The notes beneath the pieces were generated by a model that did no database searches, had not been told where the DNA came from, and saw only the letters and a program-made list of their open reading frames with translations. A DNA stretch of 64,000 nt from Verrucosispora sp. NA02020. Its GTDB lineage: Bacteria; Actinomycetota; Actinomycetes; Mycobacteriales; Micromonosporaceae. The position numbers were made by a program, and so were the translations under genes. Numbering within the stretch: position 1 is the first letter of the stretch; every line of letters starts with the position of its first letter. Location of the stretch: positions 3,348,001-3,412,000 of the forward strand of contig NZ_CP054923.1 of assembly GCF_013364215.1 (NCBI RefSeq), given 5' to 3'. Shown piece after piece: positions 25,102 through 33,840 of this stretch.

Positions 25102-25893
25102 ATGGCGCCCAGTGAGGCGGGCCTGGTGCGACGCACGATCTGGCTCCTGCGGGCGGTGGCGGCGCACCCGGAAGGTGTCGGGCTCAGCGAGGTCGCCCGC
25201 GAGGCGGGTATCCCGAAGGCCACCTGCTATCGGGTGCTCACCGTGCTGGAGCGGGAGAGCTGGCTCACCCTGGATCCGATCACCCGTCGCTACCGGGTGT
25301 CCCTCGGTCTGCTCTCCATCGTGGGCGGACTGCTCGACGGCGGTGGCGCCTACGGCCACATGCGCGAGGTGCTGCGCAACCTCGCCGAGGAGACCCGGGA
25401 GACCGCCGGCTTCGACGTGCTGCTGCCACCACAGGTGATGGTCGTGGCGCAGGTGCCGGGTCCGTCGCTGATCGGGCAGACGCTCAAGCCGGTACCCCGT
25501 ACCCAGCCGGTCTGGGCCACCTCCACCGGCAAGGTGCTGCTGGCGGCGCTGAGCGCGGAGTCGGTGTGGGAGGACTTCACCGAGGAGTTCGCCGAGCACG
25601 CCCCGCCGGAGGTGGGCGACCTGGAGTCCTTCGTGGCCTCGTTGGACGCGGTCCGGGAGCGCGGATTCGCCTTCGCGTACGACGAACTTGAGGTCGGGGC
25701 GGCGTCGGTCGCGGCACCGGTGCGGCTGCGCGGCAACACGCCGTACGCGGTCTGGATCGGCGGGCCGACGTACCGGATCACCCGCGAGCGCATCGACACC
25801 ATGGCGGAGTCGGTGATCAAGGCCGCCCGGCAGCTCACCGACCTGCTCAGTAACGCAGACATCGACATTCCGAGTGCCTTCGCCAGACGCTAG
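25102..25893 (+). CDS. IclR family transcriptional regulator
   Basis: GGAGG at 25092-25096 and a 5-base gap support ATG 25102; the earlier in-frame TTG/ATG codons (25087, 25090) lack a site. The 263-residue product has an N-terminal winged helix (VGLSEVAREAGIPKATCYRVLTVL) and a GAF-like effector domain with ATSTGKVLLAAL and FAYDELEVGAASVAAPVR, both diagnostic of IclR proteins. It sits between the importer and catabolic operons. Matching palindromes at 21088-21102 and 28388-28404 are its probable operators, and a pathway intermediate is its probable inducer. Confidence 0.92.
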   Translation: MAPSEAGLVRRTIWLLRAVAAHPEGVGLSEVAREAGIPKATCYRVLTVLERESWLTLDPITRRYRVSLGLLSIVGGLLDGGGAYGHMREVLRNLAEETRETAGFDVLLPPQVMVVAQVPGPSLIGQTLKPVPRTQPVWATSTGKVLLAALSAESVWEDFTEEFAEHAPPEVGDLESFVASLDAVRERGFAFAYDELEVGAASVAAPVRLRGNTPYAVWIGGPTYRITRERIDTMAESVIKAARQLTDLLSNADIDIPSAFARR

Positions 25894-25951
25894 GGCACCC
25901 GCCGACCGCACCGGCTCGTCCACGGCGAGGTGTGCGGTGAAGGAGGAGACA

Positions 25952-27436
25952 ATGGCCGTACCAGCCGAGGTGTTGGCGGCGGCACTGACGGTGGTCGACA
26001 AGACCCCCAAGGGGCTGTACGTCGACGGCGAGTGGCGCGCGGGTCGGGACGGCGCCGTCCTGCCCGTGGAGGACCCGGCGACCGGCACGACCGTCGCCGA
26101 GGTGGCGGACGCCTCGGTCGAGGACGGGCGGGACGCGCTGGCCGCCGCCGCCCGGGCCCAGGCCGGGTGGGCCGCGACCCCGCCCCGGGAACGGGGCGAG
26201 GTGTTGCGGCGGGCGTTCGACCTGATCATCGAGCGCCGTGACGACCTGGCCCGGATGATGACGCTGGAGATGGGCAAGGCGTTCGCCGAGTCCCAGGCCG
26301 AGGTGAGCTACGCCGCCGAGTTCCTGCGCTGGTTCGCCGAGGAGGCGGTCCGCATCGACGGCGGCTACCTGCCGGCGCCGGGCGGCAACTCGCGGGTCGT
26401 GGTGATGCGCCAACCGGTCGGCCCCTGCCTGCTGGTGACCCCGTGGAACTTCCCGATGGCGATGGGCACCCGCAAGATCGGTCCCGCCCTGGCGGCCGGG
26501 TGCACCGTCGTGGTCAAGCCGGCCAAGCAGACCCCGCTGTCCATGCTGGCGCTGGTGCGGATCCTGGAGGAGGCCGGTCTGCCCCGGGGCGTGGTCAACG
26601 TGATCACCACCTCGCAGTCCGGCCGGGTCACCTCGGCCCTGCTCACCGACGAGCGGCTGCGCAAGCTGTCGTTCACCGGTTCGACCCCGGTCGGCCGGAC
26701 CCTGCTGGCCCAGTCCGCCGACCGGGTGCTGCGGACCTCGATGGAACTGGGCGGGAACGCGCCGTTCCTGGTCTTCGCCGACGCCGACCTCGACCTGGCC
26801 GTCGAGGGGGCGGTCCAGGCCAAGATGCGCAACGTCGGTGAGGCGTGCACCGCCGCGAACCGGTTCTATGTGCACCGCTCGGTGGCGTCGCGCTTCGTCG
26901 AGGCGCTCGCCGAGCGACTCGGCGGGCTGCGGGTCGGGCACGGGCTGGACCCGTCGACCGACGTCGGGCCGCTCATCGACGGCGTCGCGGTGACCTCGGT
27001 CGCCGAGCTGGTCGCCGACGCCACGCAGGCCGGTGCGGCGGTCGTCACCGGTGGCGGGCCGGTCGAGGGAACGGGGCACTTCTTCGCGCCGACCGTGCTC
27101 TCCGGTGTGCCGGACGACGCCCGGTGCATCCGCGAGGAGATCTTCGGCCCGGTCGCCCCGGTGGTGGTCTTCGACGACGAGGACGAGGCGGTCGGCCTGG
27201 CCAACGCCTCCGAGTACGGCCTGGCCGCGTACGTCTTCACCGAGAACCTGGGCCGTGGTCTGCGGGTGACCGAACGGCTGGAGAGCGGGATGGTGGGCCT
27301 CAACCAGGGCGTCATCTCCAACCCGGCGGCCCCGTTCGGCGGCGTCAAGCAGTCCGGTCTGGGGCGCGAGGGCGGGACGGTCGGCATCGACGAGTACCTC
27401 ACCGTCAAGTACGCGGCGGTGCGGGCACCATGGTGA
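25952..27436 (+). CDS. Aldehyde dehydrogenase (succinate/malonate semialdehyde type)
   Basis: AGGAGG just before ATG 25952 fixes the start; 494 residues, normal for the family. The NAD(P)-binding and catalytic motifs are intact: TPWNFPMAM, FTGSTPVGRT, Glu265 in MELGGNAPF and the nucleophile Cys299 in GEACTAANRF. KPAKQTPLS resembles GabD-type enzymes. In this cluster it would oxidise the semialdehyde released by the omega-aminotransferase at 29023 (malonate semialdehyde if the amine is beta-alanine). It overlaps the next gene by 7 bases. Exact substrate is inferred. Confidence 0.88.
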   Translation: MAVPAEVLAAALTVVDKTPKGLYVDGEWRAGRDGAVLPVEDPATGTTVAEVADASVEDGRDALAAAARAQAGWAATPPRERGEVLRRAFDLIIERRDDLARMMTLEMGKAFAESQAEVSYAAEFLRWFAEEAVRIDGGYLPAPGGNSRVVVMRQPVGPCLLVTPWNFPMAMGTRKIGPALAAGCTVVVKPAKQTPLSMLALVRILEEAGLPRGVVNVITTSQSGRVTSALLTDERLRKLSFTGSTPVGRTLLAQSADRVLRTSMELGGNAPFLVFADADLDLAVEGAVQAKMRNVGEACTAANRFYVHRSVASRFVEALAERLGGLRVGHGLDPSTDVGPLIDGVAVTSVAELVADATQAGAAVVTGGGPVEGTGHFFAPTVLSGVPDDARCIREEIFGPVAPVVVFDDEDEAVGLANASEYGLAAYVFTENLGRGLRVTERLESGMVGLNQGVISNPAAPFGGVKQSGLGREGGTVGIDEYLTVKYAAVRAPW

Positions 27437-28299
27437 CCCGCTTCCTGCTCGCCGGGGTGCAGATGGCCCCGGTCTTCGGTGACGTCGCGGCGAACGTCGC
27501 CGGCACGTCCGCCTGGATCCGGGCGGCGGCCGAGCGGGGAGCCCGACTCGTGGTGTTGCCCGAGGCGGCCTCGGCGGGGTACGTCTTCGCCGACCGGGCG
27601 GAGGCCACCCGGTACGCCCAGCCGGTGCCGGACGGGCCGACGGTCGCCGCGTGGGCGCGGCTCGCCGCCGAACTGGACGTGTGGATCGTGGGTGGGGTGA
27701 CCGAGCGCGACGGCGACGCGGTCTTCAACTCGGCGGTGCTGATCGGTCCGACCGGGCACCTCGGCACGTTCCGCAAGGCCCACCTGTGGAACGACGAGAA
27801 GGACATCTACGACCGCAACGTCGAGGGCTTCCCGGTCTTCGACACGCCACTGGGCCGGATCGGCATCGGGATCTGTTACGACGCCTGGTTCCCCGAGACG
27901 TTCCGCAGCGCCGCGGTGCAGGGGGCCGACCTGGTGGTGCTGCCGTCGAACTGGGTGCCGGTGCCGGGACAGCCGAGGGCGGCACCGGCGATGGCGAACC
28001 TGATGTGCATGACCGGCGCGCACTCCAACCAGTGCTACGTCGCCGGGATCAGCCGGATCGGGGCGGAACGCGGTCAACCCTTCATCGGCCGGTCGGTCCT
28101 GGTCGGACCGGACGGCTGGCCGATCGCCGGCCCGGCCAGCGGGGACCGTGAGGAACTCGTGCTGGCCGAGGTGGACCTGATCGGTACGCGGGCGCAACGG
28201 CTGCACAACCCGTTCAACCAACCGCTCGCCGACCGGCGGACCGATCTCTATGTGACCGACGGACCGGCTCTGCCCGCAGTGCTGCCGTCACCGCGCTGA
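27430..28299 (+). CDS. Nitrilase-superfamily carbon-nitrogen hydrolase, first copy
   Basis: This 289-residue protein has the Glu-Lys-Cys triad of the superfamily: Glu45 in VVLPEAAS, Lys116 in TFRKAHLW and Cys149 in IGICYDAWFPE. Spacing matches N-carbamoyl amino acid amidohydrolases and aliphatic amidases rather than true nitrilases. It overlaps the aldehyde dehydrogenase by 7 bases, so the two are translationally coupled. A second family member at 33010 looks closer to beta-ureidopropionase, so this one may act on another amide in the pathway. A GTG at 27433 is an alternative start. Confidence 0.85.
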   Translation: MVTRFLLAGVQMAPVFGDVAANVAGTSAWIRAAAERGARLVVLPEAASAGYVFADRAEATRYAQPVPDGPTVAAWARLAAELDVWIVGGVTERDGDAVFNSAVLIGPTGHLGTFRKAHLWNDEKDIYDRNVEGFPVFDTPLGRIGIGICYDAWFPETFRSAAVQGADLVVLPSNWVPVPGQPRAAPAMANLMCMTGAHSNQCYVAGISRIGAERGQPFIGRSVLVGPDGWPIAGPASGDREELVLAEVDLIGTRAQRLHNPFNQPLADRRTDLYVTDGPALPAVLPSPR

Positions 28300-28358
28300 C
28301 CTGCGTGGACGGCGAGAGATGAACCTCGCCGGATAGCCGGATACGTCCCTGGGGGCTA

Positions 28359-28415
28359 TTGACTCGCACCCTCGGCAACGCCAGGATATGAACCAATGGT
28401 TCATCCAATGAACCA
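28359..28415 (+). promoter_or_regulatory. Promoter with 17-bp palindromic operator plus extra half-site
   Basis: TTGACT (28359-28364) and CAGGAT (28382-28387) are 17 bases apart. ATGAACCA-A-TGGTTCAT (28388-28404) is a perfect 8+8 palindrome on the expected start site, and a third half-site ATGAACCA is at 28408-28415. The arrangement mirrors that at 21059-21102. The IclR protein at 25102 is the likely ligand. Confidence 0.65.
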
Positions 28416-28428
28416 CTAAGGAGTGATC

Positions 28429-28992
28429 GTGAGCATCCGGGTTCGCAAGCTGATCCGTCACCTCGAAGAGACGCGGCTGGAGAACGGCAGAGCGGTGCAG
28501 CCGGTGCACCGGGTCGCCTTCGCCGGCGTGGTCATCGAGAATCCCTACCCCAGCGAGTACGTGCAGGACCTGGTCACCCTGGCCGACGAGATCGGCCAGG
28601 AGATCGGCGAGCTGGTCGGCCCCGCCTGCGTGGAACTGCTCGGGGCCGAGGTCGAGGCGTTCGGCAAGGCCGCGCTCGTCGGCATCGACGGCGAGGTCGA
28701 GCACGGCTCGGCGCTGATCCACAACCTGCGCTTCGGCAACGTCTTCCGGACGGCCGCCGGTGGCACCGAGCTGCTGCCCGCCGCCGAGAAGGTCGGCGTA
28801 CCCGGCAGCCCGATCGACATCCCGCTCAAGCACAAGCTGGACTCGAAGACCCGGTCCCACCACCAGACGGTGACCCTCCAGGTGGCCGACGTGCCCCGGC
28901 CCCGGGAGATCCTCGTGGTCTGCGCCGCGTCGAACACCGGACGCCCGCTGGCCCGCCTCGCCGCCTTCGGCGCCGAGCTCAAGAGCAACTGA
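28429..28992 (+). CDS. AA_synth (amino acid synthesis, DUF1185) family protein
   Basis: AAGGAG at 28418-28423 selects GTG 28429 over GTG 28423; 187 residues. The family pattern is visible in VHRVAFAGVVIENPYPSEY, in the GALIHN-like segment SALIHNLRFGNVFR, and in IDIPLKHKLDSKTRSHH with its basic cluster. The family name reflects an old suggestion of a role in amino acid synthesis and no reaction is established. Here it heads the operon behind the strongest operator of the region, which suggests a specific role in ureide or pyrimidine breakdown. Confidence 0.75.
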   Translation: MSIRVRKLIRHLEETRLENGRAVQPVHRVAFAGVVIENPYPSEYVQDLVTLADEIGQEIGELVGPACVELLGAEVEAFGKAALVGIDGEVEHGSALIHNLRFGNVFRTAAGGTELLPAAEKVGVPGSPIDIPLKHKLDSKTRSHHQTVTLQVADVPRPREILVVCAASNTGRPLARLAAFGAELKSN

Positions 28993-29022
28993 CGCCAGCG
29001 CTCGACGGGACGGAGCCAGCCG

Positions 29023-30387
29023 ATGACCATCACCGACACCGACACCACCACCACCTGGACCAGCGAGCGGCTCAAGGAGACCGACAAGGAGTACGTCATC
29101 CACTCCTGGTCGGTGCAGGGCAAGCTCGACCCCATCCCCGTGGCCGGCGGATCCGGTTCGTGGTTCTGGGACTACGACGGCCGCCGCTACCTCGACTTCC
29201 AGTCCCAACTGGTCAACCTGAACCTGGGCCACCAGCACCCCCGACTGGTCGAGGCGATCCGCGCCCAGGCCGAACAGCTCTGCTACATCGGACCCGGCTT
29301 CGCCGAACGGTCCCGGGCGGAACTGGCCGAGATGATGGCCGGCATCACCCCCGGTGACCTCAAGATGAGCTTCTTCACCACCGGCGGCGCGGCGGCCAAC
29401 GAGAACGCCGTCCGGCTGGCCCGGCACGTCACCGGCCGGCAGAAGGTCATCGCGCGGTACCGCTCGTACCACGGCGCCACGGCGGGCGCGATGTCGCTGA
29501 CCGGCGACCCGCGCCGCTGGGCGGCCGAGCCGGGGATGAGCGGCGTGGTGCGGATGCTCGACCCGTACACCTACCGCTGCCCGGCCGGGCACCCCGACCC
29601 GTGCCCGGTCTGCTCCGGCGGGCCGCACCTGGAGGAGATCCTCCGGTACGAGAACCCGGAGACCGTCGCCGCCGTGATCGTCGAGCCGGTCACCGGCACG
29701 AACGGGCTGCTCTACCCGCCGGACGGCTACCTGCGCTCGCTGCGCGAGGTCTGCGACCGGTACGGCATCCTGCTCATCTTCGACGAGGTGATGGCGGGAT
29801 TCGGGCGTACCGGCGAGTGGTTCGCCTGCGACCACTGGGACGTCGTGCCGGACATCCTCACCACCGCCAAGGGGCTGAACTCCGGGTACGTGCCGCTCGG
29901 CGCGATGACGGTCTCCACCCGGATCTCCGAGTGGCTGCGCGACAACATGTTCTGGGGCGGCCTGACGTACGCCGGGCACCCGCTCGCCTGCGCCTCCGGC
30001 GTGGCCTCCCTGCGGATCATGCAGGACGAGGACGTGGTGGGCAACGCGCGGGCGATGGGGGAGCGGCTCGGTGCCGGTCTGGCCACGCTGGCGGAACGCC
30101 ACCCGAGCATCGGCGAGATCCGGGGCCGGGGGCTGTTCTACGGCGTGGAACTGGTCCGCGACCGCGACACCCGCGAACCGCTCGTGCCCTTCAACGCCAA
30201 GGGACCGGCCGCCGCACCGGTCGGCCGGCTGCTCAAGGCCGCGATGCAGCGGGGCGTCTACCTGACCGCCAACTTCAACGTCCTGCGGCTGACCCCGCCC
30301 CTGGTCATCACCGCCGACGAGATCGACCTGGCGCTCGGCGTCCTCGACGAGGTGCTCGACCTCGCCGACGAGCACTACCAGAACTGA
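29023..30387 (+). CDS. Class III PLP-dependent omega-aminotransferase
   Basis: This 454-residue protein has the class III signature: Asp254 in LLIFDEVMAGFGRTG contacts the PLP ring and Lys283 in TTAKGLNSGY forms the Schiff base. FFTTGGAAANENAVRLAR and YRSYHGATAGAMSLTG bind the cofactor phosphate. Between them an unusual Cys-rich insertion, CPAGHPDPCPVC (186-197), could form a small metal site or disulfides. The context suggests transamination of beta-alanine (or a beta-amino acid) to a semialdehyde for the dehydrogenase at 25952. Taurine-pyruvate-type aminotransferases are the nearest alternative. Confidence 0.88.
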   Translation: MTITDTDTTTTWTSERLKETDKEYVIHSWSVQGKLDPIPVAGGSGSWFWDYDGRRYLDFQSQLVNLNLGHQHPRLVEAIRAQAEQLCYIGPGFAERSRAELAEMMAGITPGDLKMSFFTTGGAAANENAVRLARHVTGRQKVIARYRSYHGATAGAMSLTGDPRRWAAEPGMSGVVRMLDPYTYRCPAGHPDPCPVCSGGPHLEEILRYENPETVAAVIVEPVTGTNGLLYPPDGYLRSLREVCDRYGILLIFDEVMAGFGRTGEWFACDHWDVVPDILTTAKGLNSGYVPLGAMTVSTRISEWLRDNMFWGGLTYAGHPLACASGVASLRIMQDEDVVGNARAMGERLGAGLATLAERHPSIGEIRGRGLFYGVELVRDRDTREPLVPFNAKGPAAAPVGRLLKAAMQRGVYLTANFNVLRLTPPLVITADEIDLALGVLDEVLDLADEHYQN

Positions 30388-30434
30388 GCCACGGCCCGGC
30401 GGGTGACGGACCCGCCGGGGAGAGGAGAGGCACG

Positions 30435-31850
30435 ATGCCGACGACGCTGATCACCAACGGCACGGTCGTCAACGCCGACGCCGCGATCCGCGCCGACGTG
30501 CTGGTACGCGACGGCCGGATCGTCGCCCTCGGCACCGGCACGGACTGGACCGCCGACCACGTGGTGGACGCGACGGGCAAGCTGGTCATGCCCGGTGGCA
30601 TCGACGCGCACACCCACCTGGAGTACCCGGTCGACGGCTTCAGCACCCACACCGCCGACGACTTCCACAGCGGCACGGTCGCGGCGGCGTGCGGCGGCAC
30701 CACCACGGTCATCGACTTCGTCAAGAAGGAACCCGACCGGACGCTGTACGACACGTACCTGCGGCGGCGGGACACGGCGGCGGCCAAGGCCGTGGTGGAC
30801 GTCGGCCTGCACGCCATCGTCCCGCCCCGCGCCGCCCAGCCGGACGTCCTCGACGACCTGCGCCGGCTGGTCGGCGAGGGCGCGACGAGCTGGAAGTTCT
30901 TCATGGCCTACCCGGGCCAGATGGTCGACGACGACGAGCTGCTCGACGGCTTCGAGCTGGCCCGCGACCTCGACGTGCTGCCGATGGTGCACGCCGAGAA
31001 CGGACACATGGTGGCCCGCGAGGTGCGGCGCCTGGTGGACAGCGGCCGGACCGCCGAGAGCTTCCACATGCGGGCGCACGGGCACGACTCCGAGGCCGAG
31101 GCGGTGCACCGCGCGGTCGTGCTCGCCGACACCATCGGCACACCGCTGTACGTGGTGCACGTGTCCAGCGCGGAGGCGGCCGACGAGATCAGCCGGGCCC
31201 GGGCCGCCGGGTCACGGGTCTACGGCGAGACCTGCCCGCAGTACCTCGTGGTGGCCTACGAGGACTACGCCGACCTGGGGGAGCGGGCCGCCGCGTACGT
31301 CTGCTCCCCGCCGATCCGGGAACGCAGCAACCAGGACGGCCTGTGGCGGATGCTCGCCACCGGTGCCCTCTCCACCGTCGCCACCGACCACGCCGGTTTC
31401 TGCCTGCACCAACCCGACGACCTGCCGCCGCAGAAGCTGCGCAGCCCCGGCTACTTCCCCAAGGTGCCCAACGGTGTCCCCGGCGTCGAGGACCGGCTGA
31501 TGGTCCTCTGGCAGTCCGGCGTGGTGAGCGGGGTGATCGACCCGTGCCGCTTCGTGGACCTGGTCGCCGCCCGCCCGGCCAAGCTGTTCGGCCTCTTCCC
31601 CCGCAAGGGCGTCGTCGCGGTCGGGGCGGACGCCGACCTGGTGGTCTGGGACCCGGCCGCCGACCACGTGATCACGGCGGCGGGCTCGCACACGCGCACC
31701 GACTACAACATCTACGAGGGCATGCGCGTGACCGGCCGACCGGTGCACGTCTTCTCCCGGGGCGAGCACCTGGTCGACCCCGACGGCCTGCGGACCGACA
31801 CCCCCGGCCGGGGCGCCTTCCTGACCCGCGACGCGCCGCGTCTCCTCTGA
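30435..31850 (+). CDS. Dihydropyrimidinase / D-hydantoinase
   Basis: This 471-residue cyclic amidohydrolase shows the dinuclear zinc site: His59 and His61 in GGIDAHTHLEYP, Lys153 in TSWKFFMAYPG (the residue that is carboxylated), His in YVVHVSSAEAAD, and Asp in VATDHAGF. GETCPQYLVV is also conserved in hydantoinases. It hydrolyses dihydrouracil, dihydrothymine or hydantoins to N-carbamoyl amino acids, which the ureidopropionase at 33010 would then cleave. GAGAGG before the ATG supports the start. The substrate range within the family is broad. Confidence 0.92.
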   Translation: MPTTLITNGTVVNADAAIRADVLVRDGRIVALGTGTDWTADHVVDATGKLVMPGGIDAHTHLEYPVDGFSTHTADDFHSGTVAAACGGTTTVIDFVKKEPDRTLYDTYLRRRDTAAAKAVVDVGLHAIVPPRAAQPDVLDDLRRLVGEGATSWKFFMAYPGQMVDDDELLDGFELARDLDVLPMVHAENGHMVAREVRRLVDSGRTAESFHMRAHGHDSEAEAVHRAVVLADTIGTPLYVVHVSSAEAADEISRARAAGSRVYGETCPQYLVVAYEDYADLGERAAAYVCSPPIRERSNQDGLWRMLATGALSTVATDHAGFCLHQPDDLPPQKLRSPGYFPKVPNGVPGVEDRLMVLWQSGVVSGVIDPCRFVDLVAARPAKLFGLFPRKGVVAVGADADLVVWDPAADHVITAAGSHTRTDYNIYEGMRVTGRPVHVFSRGEHLVDPDGLRTDTPGRGAFLTRDAPRLL

Positions 31851-31892
31851 CCCACCGAATCCCCTGCACCACGTACGAGCGGAGCTGGACAG

Positions 31893-32900
31893 ATGACACT
31901 TCCCCTGGGTATCCACGTCGGTGAGCGACTCAGCCTGGAACAGACCTACTGGCAGGCCGAGTTCGCCGACCAGAACGGGTTCGAGTCCGTCTGGGTCGCC
32001 GAGGGACGACTCGCCCGCGACGGCATCGTCCCGGCGGCGATCATCGCGAGCAAGACGCGCAACGTGAAGATCGGCACCGGTGTGGTCAACAACAAGAGCC
32101 GCAACGCGGCCCTGATGGCGGTCACCTTCAAGACGCTGGACGAGATCGCGCCGGGCCGGGCCATCCTGGGCATCGGCGCCTGGTGGGAGCCGCTGGCGAC
32201 CAAGGTCGGCCAGCCGCTGTCCAAGCCGCTCAAGTCGATGCGCGAGTACATCACCGTCCTCCAGACGTTCTTCCGCAACGAGGTCGTCAACTTCGACGGT
32301 GAGTTCGTCCAGATGCAGGACGTGCGCTTCGACAGCATGTACCGGGAGAACAAGCCGGTGGACATCCCGATCTACATCGGCGCGGTCGGTCCCCGGATGC
32401 TCGAACTCGCCGGTGAGATCAGCGACGGCGTGCACATGGACTTCCTGCTGCCGCCGTCGTACATGGTGGGTGCGAAGCAGGCGATCGGCCGTGGCCTGGC
32501 CAAGCGGACCGACGGCCGCGACGCCATCGACCTGACCCAGATCGTCTCGTGCAGCGTCAACGACGACGACCCGCAGGAGGCCATCGACGCCTGCAAGGCG
32601 TTCCTCACCCTCTATCTGTGCCAGCAGCCGCACATCGCCGAGCACTGCGGGGTGGAGCGGGAACTCGTCGACCGGTTGCAGGAGATCGCCGGCTGGCCCG
32701 CCACGCCCGAGGACATCAAGCGGGCGATGCACCTGGTCCCGAACAGCCTGGTGCAGAACGTCACCGCCTGCGGCACCACCGACGACGCCTTCCAGAAGCT
32801 CCAGGCGTACCAGGAGGCCGGCGTGCGCTGCCCGATCATCTCCACGCTCGGTGACAAGGAGCAGACCCTCACCCGGCTGGCCCAGGCCGCAAAGGCATGA
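31893..32900 (+). CDS. LLM-class (F420- or flavin-dependent) oxidoreductase
   Basis: This 335-residue TIM-barrel protein belongs to the luciferase-like superfamily and looks closest to methylene-tetrahydromethanopterin-reductase-type F420 enzymes. Visible features are the N-terminal GIHVGERLSLEQTYWQAEFA, VWVAEGRLARDG, IGTGVVNNKSRNAALMA, ILGIGAWWEP and PIYIGAVGPRMLELAGEISDG, the segments that hold the deazaflavin in this group. It lies between dihydropyrimidinase and ureidopropionase. No PydA-type dihydropyrimidine dehydrogenase is seen, so this enzyme may perform the ring reduction with F420H2. Flavin use and a monooxygenase role like RutA cannot be excluded. Confidence 0.85.
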   Translation: MTLPLGIHVGERLSLEQTYWQAEFADQNGFESVWVAEGRLARDGIVPAAIIASKTRNVKIGTGVVNNKSRNAALMAVTFKTLDEIAPGRAILGIGAWWEPLATKVGQPLSKPLKSMREYITVLQTFFRNEVVNFDGEFVQMQDVRFDSMYRENKPVDIPIYIGAVGPRMLELAGEISDGVHMDFLLPPSYMVGAKQAIGRGLAKRTDGRDAIDLTQIVSCSVNDDDPQEAIDACKAFLTLYLCQQPHIAEHCGVERELVDRLQEIAGWPATPEDIKRAMHLVPNSLVQNVTACGTTDDAFQKLQAYQEAGVRCPIISTLGDKEQTLTRLAQAAKA

Positions 32901-33009
32901 CCGGGGCCGGAACCCCTGACCGCAGTCCTGATCAGCGCTCATCAGCGGTAGCAGACCGTTCGGGGCCGGCTCTGACCGGCGTCGCCCCGGTGGTCGGAAA
33001 GGTCCCCTC

Positions 33010-33840
33010 GTGAAACTCGCCGCCCTGCAACTCCGCGCCACCGACGACCGGACCGAGACGATCGGCCGCGCCGCCGACCTGATCGACGCCGCCGCCGACC
33101 AGGGCACCCGGATCCTGCTGCTGCCGGAACTGTTCGCGGTGCCGTTCGTCCAGCCCGAACCCGACCTGGACTACTTCCGGTACGCCGAGGGACTCGACGG
33201 TCCCTCGAACCGGATGGCGGCCGAGCGGTCGAAGCGGCACCGGATGACGGTCGTCTCCTCGATCTTCGAGGCGGGGCAGGTCCCCGGCGTCTACCACAAC
33301 ACGGCCTGCACCTACGTCGACGGTGAGCTGAAGTCGGTGTACCGCAAGTCGCACCTGCCGTTCTCCAACGGCTTCCCGGAGAAGTTCTACTTCCAGCCGG
33401 GCGGCACCGAGCCCGACGTGGTGCAGACCGGCGAGACCGGGGTCGGCACCATCATCTGCTACGAGCGGCACTTCCCCGAACTCAGCCGCGTGGTGGCCCT
33501 GCGCGGCGGCTCGGTGCTCTGCGTACCGGTCGCCTCGGCGAGCGCGCCGATGCGCGAGGTGTTCCAGTTGGAGCTGCGCGCCCACGCCGTGTTCAACGGG
33601 CTCTTCGTCATCTGCGCGAACCGGGTCGGCACCGAGGGGACCAAGGAGTACTTCGGCCTCAGCGCGGTCTACGGCCCCAACGGCGACGTGCTCGCCCAGG
33701 CCGCCGACGACCGGGACGACATCGCGGTGGCCGAGGTCGACCTGGACCTGGTGGACCTGTCCCGCCGTCGCCGCCCGTTCCTGCGCGACCGCCGGCCCGA
33801 GCTGTACGGTCGGCTGACCCGGATGGAGCCGGAGACGTGA
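33010..33840 (+). CDS. Nitrilase-superfamily amidohydrolase, probable beta-ureidopropionase
   Basis: Starts at GTG 33010 with GGAAAGG upstream; 276 residues. The triad is Glu40 (ILLLPELF), Lys113 (VYRKSHLPF) and Cys150 (TIICYERHFPE). The LPFSNGFPEKFYFQPG segment is typical of N-carbamoyl-beta-alanine and N-carbamoyl-putrescine amidohydrolases. It should release CO2, ammonia and an omega- or beta-amino acid for the aminotransferase at 29023. The following CofC-like gene begins in its stop codon (GTGA), so both are certainly in one operon. Confidence 0.87.
   Translation: MKLAALQLRATDDRTETIGRAADLIDAAADQGTRILLLPELFAVPFVQPEPDLDYFRYAEGLDGPSNRMAAERSKRHRMTVVSSIFEAGQVPGVYHNTACTYVDGELKSVYRKSHLPFSNGFPEKFYFQPGGTEPDVVQTGETGVGTIICYERHFPELSRVVALRGGSVLCVPVASASAPMREVFQLELRAHAVFNGLFVICANRVGTEGTKEYFGLSAVYGPNGDVLAQAADDRDDIAVAEVDLDLVDLSRRRRPFLRDRRPELYGRLTRMEPET

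Noticed and set aside
31893..32900. The LLM enzyme as a RutA-type uracil monooxygenase
   Set aside because: No other Rut gene is present and the accompanying enzymes are those of the reductive route; still not excluded by sequence alone.
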